This document shows, piece after piece, positions 7,771 through 11,462 of a DNA stretch of 11,462 nucleotides. The notes below the pieces were generated by a model. It made no database searches and was not told the DNA's origin. It saw only the letters and a list, made by a program, of their open reading frames with translations. The position numbers and the translations under genes are program-made. Numbering within the stretch: the first letter of the stretch is position 1; each line of letters starts with the position of its first letter. Origin of the DNA: Pilaira anomala (taxonomy: Eukaryota; Mucoromycota; Mucoromycetes; Mucorales; Mucoraceae); the NCBI GenBank assembly GCA_025716855.1, contig JAIXMQ010000216.1, positions 1-11,462 of the forward strand, written 5' to 3'.

Positions 7771-7813
7771 ATTTAATAGTTACTATAACAATAAAAAAAA
7801 CTTCTTAATATCC

Positions 7814-7946
7814 TCAATTTATTTCCAAGATTTTATCAATTTATCTCTGATATTTTCTCAAATTTAGTGAAAACATTTTCTCAATTCTGGCTTTAAACTA
7901 TATCATTTTATCCCGGACCTTTTCTCAAAATTGCTGAAAAATACAA
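7814..7946 (-). repeat. Right terminal inverted repeat, 133 bp
   Basis: Reverse complement of the left repeat at about 96% identity. The three TTGAGAAAA cores are kept (mirrored at 7920-7928, 7876-7884 and 7853-7861). The outer composite site differs by one base from the left one (GATATA for GATAAA at its end). Confidence 0.93.
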
Positions 7947-7948
7947 TA
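7947..7948. other. TA target-site duplication, right copy
   Basis: TA directly outside the right inverted repeat, matching the copy at 6195-6196. Confidence 0.8.
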
Positions 7949-8260
7949 TTGTCATCGATCTTTATAACTGTCACTTTAATTTTTGTTTGAATAATTTCTT
8001 TTTGAAAGCTATAAAAGCATATATTTTTTGAATATAATAAAAGTCATCTTTCTTCTAGTTTATATTTTTTATACTCTACTTGTTCAAGATACATAACTCC
8101 TTGGCAGATCTCCTCGGCTAACTAGTGCTCTCTCTTTCTCTTGTTGGTTTATTTAAACTTAAGTCTTTACAGTCTCCTTTTGTCAATTAAATATACTTTT
8201 GTTTATCTCTGTACTCTTTCTCTACAAGGTAAACGTAAAAACAAGCAGATTCACATCAAG
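7949..8260 (+). repeat. Putative LTR (3' part) and leader of the second retroelement
   Basis: Non-coding block between the DNA transposon and Gag of the second element. It has a TATA box (8010-8017), an AATAAA (8036-8041), pyrimidine-rich DNA, and ends ...CACATCAAG just before a TGG-starting candidate primer site. No second copy is in the window to fix the borders, and the LTR start would lie left of the DNA transposon. Confidence 0.4.
8010..8017 (+). promoter_or_regulatory. TATA box upstream of second retroelement
   Basis: TATAAAAG, a good TATA match, lies 325 bp upstream of the Gag ATG and 62 bp from the DNA transposon end. It fits an LTR promoter. Confidence 0.45.
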
Positions 8261-8276
8261 TGGTCCGATCAACCAG
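8261..8276 (+). other. Candidate primer-binding site of the second retroelement
   Basis: TGGTCCGATCAACCAG follows CACATCAAG, about 60 bp before the Gag ATG. TGG pairs with the tRNA CCA end, and the CA two bases upstream could be the LTR end. The primer tRNA is not identified. Confidence 0.4.
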
Positions 8277-8334
8277 ATAAGTTATTTACGTGTCTACAAG
8301 TTCTTTATTAGTTATATTCTCTTTGCGTGTTATC

Positions 8335-9312
8335 ATGGTTCCTAATTCTACTGTTGGTCAAGGTGGCAGTAATGTGTCTAAGAAGTCTCTTAATTGGCGT
8401 GTCATTGAACCTAAGGACTTTTCGGGTGAAGACTTAGGAAATGAAGCTTTTGTCTGGCTTAAGAAGATGGAGCGTTTTAAGAACTCGGCTAAACTATCTG
8501 ATGAAGAGATTTTATGTGTAACTGGTGATCATTTAGTGAAGAAGGCCGAAACTTGGTTTAACGTGGTCGGTATCAAGGCTACTACTTGGGATCAATTCGT
8601 TGTTTTATTTAAGAAACAATATTTGGTGGATCAAGAAGATAAATGCTGGTTTTGTCTTCAGACCATGAAACAAGGTGATGACGATAGTATCGATGATATT
8701 GCCCTGAAAATGGAGGAATTATTCGAGCTGTTGGATGACAAGAGTCAAGTTTTTCAAGTACGTACCTTTTTGTCCGCTATCCTTCCTAAGATCGCCTTTG
8801 AAGTTGAAAAGGAAGGCACCCCTGTTTCTTTTCAAGCAGCTAAAACCAAGGCCAAGTAAATTAAAAAGAGTTTTATGAAGTATGATGCTAACGGAGTTTG
8901 AAATGTAAATTCGAGTTCTGTTTCCGACTTACGTTCTGAGTATTCGAAGAACCGTGTTTTCAAGAACGATAATTATTCTTCTGATTCAGCTAGTGTAACT
9001 GGAAACTCTGAAGTCTCGTCTCTTGTAGCTAAATTGGAACAACTGAGCATCAATTTGGTGAAATTGAATGAAGGTGTTAATTTGAAGTCCACGAGTCCCA
9101 AGCCCTATGTTCCCTACAATAATAATGTTAATAATGATAATAGAAATATTTTTACTTGTTTTTACTGTAGAGAAGAAGGCCATAAGAAGTATGACTGTCT
9201 CAAATTTTTGCGCGAACAAGGTCAAGGGTCCAACTGTCCTGCTACCGGTAGCAATACTGTACCTATTGGTGAAAACAGTGAAGACTCGGGAAAAGGCAAC
9301 GAGCAACAGTAA
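8335..9312 (+). pseudogene. gag: Gag of second retroelement, broken by two stops
   Basis: The first ATG is at 8335; an upstream GTG at 8290 is in the same frame but less likely. The first 174 residues carry a Gag capsid-like domain (DFSGEDLGNEAFVWLKKMERF, then the W/L-rich TWDQFVVLFKKQY region). A TAA (8857-8859) and TGA (8899-8901) interrupt, yet the same phase continues to 9310-9312 and contains a perfect CCHC zinc knuckle, C-x2-C-x4-H-x4-C, at 9157-9198, so the stops are secondary point mutations in a gene of about 325 codons. The product would bind and package element RNA. Protease follows in another phase. Confidence 0.85.
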
Positions 9313-10562
9313 ACGGGGTAACTGTTGCTCCAAGAGATTTAAATCCTCAAATTTCTGGCGAAAAGGTGAAAGAAGGTCAAGAAATACGTTTGGTTGACAC
9401 TATGGTGGTTGGTAATGGGGGTCTCATTACAAACGAGATCTTGGTAAATGGTGTGAAACGACGTGCGGTGGCTGAACCTTCAAGTGAAGCAGTGGTTGTT
9501 GACGCGGTTCCTGTAGTAGTAACTCAAAATAAAAAAAGGTTACAACGTGTTCGTCCGAAGGCTAGGCGTTTTCCGGTTAAACTTAAAAGGTCAAAGGTCT
9601 GGTCAAAGATGTTGAATACGGAAGCCGGTATTTCAGTGGCTGAATGGTTGTATTTTGATAAAGACGCGGCGGCTAAAGTGGTAGACGGTTTACGTTATTT
9701 GAAAGAAAGTAAAGTAAGGTCAAGAAAGAAGGTTTCTTCTTGGGTTGTTGGTGCCGGTGGAAATGGTGTAACGATCGGGAATGGTGTCGGTGTTCTGGGT
9801 GTTGGTAGTAATTTGAATGGTGTAACTGCTGGTGTCGGTGGTGTGTTGAGGTCTAATGCTATGGATATCGGTATCTTGGAATCTACTGAAAATGAAATAG
9901 TCGGTGATGGCAATTCCATAAATGAGGTTGATTTTGAAAATGGCTCTTACGATACGGAGACTGGTACCGAATCTGATTATGATTCTTCTTCCTTTTCTGG
10001 TAGCAAAATTGCTGGTGAAGCATCCGACCTTGAGTTCAGTGAGATAGAATCAGTGTACGGTTACCCTTATGATTTGCAAAAGATGAAGTCTAGTTCTCCT
10101 CTTAGAGCTGTTATCAGTATAAACGGAAAAAATATAGAGGCCGTTTTTGATACGGGTGCTTCTGTGTCCATTCTGGGTTCTGATGTTTGTACTTCTTTGT
10201 GGTTGGTTCCAAATTGTGATAATTTGCACTTGGTGGGTTTTAACAGTGAATCAGCTCCTTCTACTTCGAATGTGGTTATTAACGTTCCTATCACCATTAG
10301 TGGTAAAATCCGTCCGGAGCATATGGCTGTGCAAGTCGAAAACAATAGTGATATTTGTCTTTTGGGTATTCCCTAGTTCCAGGCTTACGGTATATCGTTG
10401 GATATTCAAAATTCTCAGGTTCGGGTTTCTACGTCAAATGGTATTATTAAGGTTCAAGGTCGTACTTCTCGAATAATTAGAATTCCTACGAAATCTAAGC
10501 GTGAACAAGAGATCTATACTGTGGCAACTACACTATGGCAGATGGGTTCTGTAAAATACCGT
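9312..10562 (+). pseudogene. Pre-protease module plus retropepsin of second retroelement, broken
   Basis: The phase is protein-like from about 9312, in a different frame from Gag, so one frameshift separates them; a GTG at 9366 and the first ATG at 9402 are not convincing starts. Parts in order: a Val-rich segment, a basic stretch (9526-9600), a short helical block (SVAEWLYFDKDAAAKVVDGL, about 9634-9693), a Gly/Val-rich low-complexity run (about 9745-9850), an acidic Ser/Glu/Asp segment, then the aspartic protease with DTGAS at 10149-10163 and LLGIP at its end. TAG at 10374-10376 interrupts where Trp is usual in this motif, and the phase goes on to TAA at 10563-10565. A similar AEWLxxDKxA block before the protease seems familiar from Mucoromycota Ty3 elements (recollection, not checked). 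Confidence 0.75.
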
Positions 10563-10565
10563 TAA

Positions 10566-10911
10566 TTTGTCTCAAATGAAGAGAATTTTTCTCAGCCACA
10601 CAAAATTTCTGTGATTTTACATTTTTTTTTTTTTATGAAGATATTTTTTTTTTTTTTTTTTTTTTAGATACGCGTAATTTTTTTTTTATATATAATTTAT
10701 CTTGTGTATGTATTTTTTTATGCTCATCATTTAAAAAGCACCTCGCTCTTTTTATTTCATATTCTTTTTTTTTTTACAGAGACATTGTTGAACGTTCAAT
10801 GTACAAACAGCTTTTTTTATTTTACGAAACATTACAATTAGAACAATGAAATTTATTTATTTGGAAACAAGAAAAGTTGGAAGAAAAAAAAATTAAGAAT
10901 ACAGTTTGGAA
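10566..10911. other. AT-rich gap with poly-T runs; no gene
   Basis: It holds T13 (10622-10634), T22 (10644-10665), T10 (10678-10687) and T11 (10765-10775) on the plus strand, that is poly-A on the minus strand, downstream of the minus-strand gene at the right edge. The left end is the break point of the second retroelement. No coding frame is believable. Confidence 0.6.
10852..10861 (-). terminator. Overlapping AATAAA polyadenylation signals
   Basis: On the minus strand AATAAATAAA gives two overlapping AATAAA signals about 50-60 bp after the stop of the right-edge gene, a normal place for 3' end formation. Confidence 0.45.
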
Positions 10912-11460
10912 CTAGATATCATTGAGCTTGTTATCAATTTTTTTATAAAAACAAGGATAAGACCAGATGACCTTGTACTTGTTTTTGATGGAAGAAAAAG
11001 TGACCAGTCCAACACACTCTATAATGTCCGTAACATCACACACAGCTACCTTCTTGTATTCTGGTCCTCTCGAATTACTTATCACTACTGGAATCCCAAA
11101 CTCATTCAACTCGTGTCGTTTCATTGTCTCAATGACAGCAAGAAAACTTGCTCTACCCTTTTGGGTATATTTTATGAAACATTGTACATACCCAACAAAC
11201 CATACATTATTTGTACGGCTATTTATATTAAGGTTAATATTCGAACTCATTCTGTAAGAAAAAAACATTGATTTATACCTTCTTCCTGTATTAGCTTCAA
11301 ATATAACTATATTTCCTGCTCTTGTTTGTAAGTTTTTAAGCTTACGATCAAAAACTGAAGAATATATTTTTGAGTCCTTCCATGATCTGGCTGCAATACT
11401 AATATTTAGATCATCGATGGTTATAGTGGGATCTCCAGTGGTTCTAGCATAAAAGTTTTT
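10912..11460 (-). CDS. C-terminal part of an unrecognised protein, cut by right edge
   Basis: The minus-strand frame is open from the window edge (11460) to the TAA at 10914-10912, at least 182 residues; the ATG at 11268 is internal. The sequence reads as real protein: SIAARSWKDSKIYSSVFDR, then NVWFVGYVQCFIKY, FLAVIETMKRHEL and a beta-rich end with KVIWSYP. Base use is less skewed than in the flanks. Overlapping AATAAA signals follow the stop. There is no Cys/His cluster, membrane segment or catalytic motif that I can name. The style recalls repeated C-terminal domains of large mobile-element proteins in Mucorales, but that is only an impression; a host gene is equally possible. Confidence 0.6.
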   Translation of the reverse strand, partial: KNFYARTTGDPTITIDDLNISIAARSWKDSKIYSSVFDRKLKNLQTRAGNIVIFEANTGRRYKSMFFSYRMSSNINLNINSRTNNVWFVGYVQCFIKYTQKGRASFLAVIETMKRHELNEFGIPVVISNSRGPEYKKVAVCDVTDIIECVGLVTFSSIKNKYKVIWSYPCFYKKIDNKLNDI

Positions 11461-11462
11461 TA

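Larger units (their letters stand above)
6197..7946 (-). mobile_element. Complete Tc1/mariner-superfamily DNA transposon
   Basis: A 1750-bp element with 133-bp terminal inverted repeats, flanked on both sides by TA (6195-6196 and 7947-7948), the target duplication typical of the IS630-Tc1-mariner superfamily. It encodes one intact DD34E transposase on the minus strand and nothing else. Joining the flanks across one TA gives continuous AT-rich DNA. Near-identical ends and an open transposase mean a young, potentially autonomous copy. A slightly inner boundary at TA 6200-6201 is also conceivable, since the symmetry includes it. Confidence 0.93.
8261..10562 (+). mobile_element. Second Ty3/gypsy-type retroelement, truncated after protease
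   Basis: Plus-strand order: candidate primer site, Gag with zinc knuckle, long extra module, retropepsin. No reverse transcriptase, RNase H, integrase or 3' LTR follows: recognisable coding ends at about 10562 and poly-T-rich DNA begins. Gag has two internal stops and the protease one, and Gag and protease are in different phases, so it is a dead, 3'-deleted copy. Its proteins are clearly different from those of the element at 1-3900, so it is another lineage. Confidence 0.8.

Noticed and set aside
8290..8334. GTG at 8290 as the Gag start
   Set aside because: Eukaryotic context; the ATG at 8335 in the same frame is the normal choice.
8986..9397. Other frames over the second Gag
   Set aside because: They overlap the zinc-knuckle frame in the wrong phase or strand.
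9695..10476. Minus-strand Pro/Thr-rich and other frames over the protease module
   Set aside because: Antisense or shifted readings of the Gly/Val-rich module and protease, which has the DTGAS motif.
10906..11271. Plus-strand frames opposite the right-edge gene
   Set aside because: The minus frame is longer, open to the edge, has better protein composition and is followed by AATAAA.
1..11462. tRNA, rRNA, CRISPR array or prokaryotic defence system
   Set aside because: No cloverleaf with A and B boxes, no rRNA signature, no regular repeat-spacer pattern and no matching protein motifs were found by eye.

Overview
This window looks like AT-rich nuclear DNA from an early-diverging fungus, most likely a Mucoromycota/Mucorales-type genome. 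That is inferred from the style of the elements: two Ty3/gypsy retrotransposons with fungal-type Gag, protease and Pol, a Tc1/mariner-like DNA transposon with a long acidic N-terminal tail, many homopolymer runs, and eukaryotic TATA and AATAAA signals. There are no bacterial operons, Shine-Dalgarno sites, rRNA or recognisable tRNA genes. No complete host gene is visible; the window is mostly nested or adjacent mobile elements.

Layout: (a) 1-3900, minus strand, is a Ty3/gypsy element cut by the left edge of the window. Its parts, in its own direction, are a putative 5' LTR (about 3900-3651), a candidate primer-binding site, Gag (3554-2778), a zinc-knuckle remnant behind a TGA stop, protease (D-T-G at 2467-2459), then a long undamaged Pol frame (2442-1) with reverse transcriptase, RNase H and the integrase HHCC zinc finger; the integrase catalytic core lies outside. 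Gag, protease and Pol lie in three different frames. (b) 3903-4148, plus strand, is a short protein-like stretch abutting the putative LTR, possibly a gene broken by the insertion. (c) 4149-5106 is low-complexity DNA with A19, an exact (CTTTTTTT)8 array, strong pyrimidine bias, a 20-bp palindrome and a hairpin. (d) 5107-5562 is a possible frameshifted coding remnant. (e) 6197-7946 is a complete Tc1/mariner-superfamily transposon: TA target duplication, 133-bp inverted repeats about 96% identical, and an intact 472-residue DD34E transposase. (f) About 7949-10562, plus strand, is the 5' part of a second, damaged Ty3/gypsy element (leader, Gag with two internal stops, a long extra module, protease) that ends before reverse transcriptase. 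(g) 10912-11460, minus strand, is the C-terminal part of an unrecognised protein running off the right edge.

The strongest signal beyond routine annotation is inside the DNA transposon. Each inverted repeat holds two copies of a composite 30-bp direct repeat 67 bp apart, an IR/DR layout like that of some Tc1 elements, next to an undamaged transposase. The transposon sits about 60 bp upstream of the TATA box of the second retroelement, so it probably landed in that element's LTR or in the DNA just beside it. I found no convincing new defence or metabolic system; the interest lies in transposon architecture and nested insertion history.
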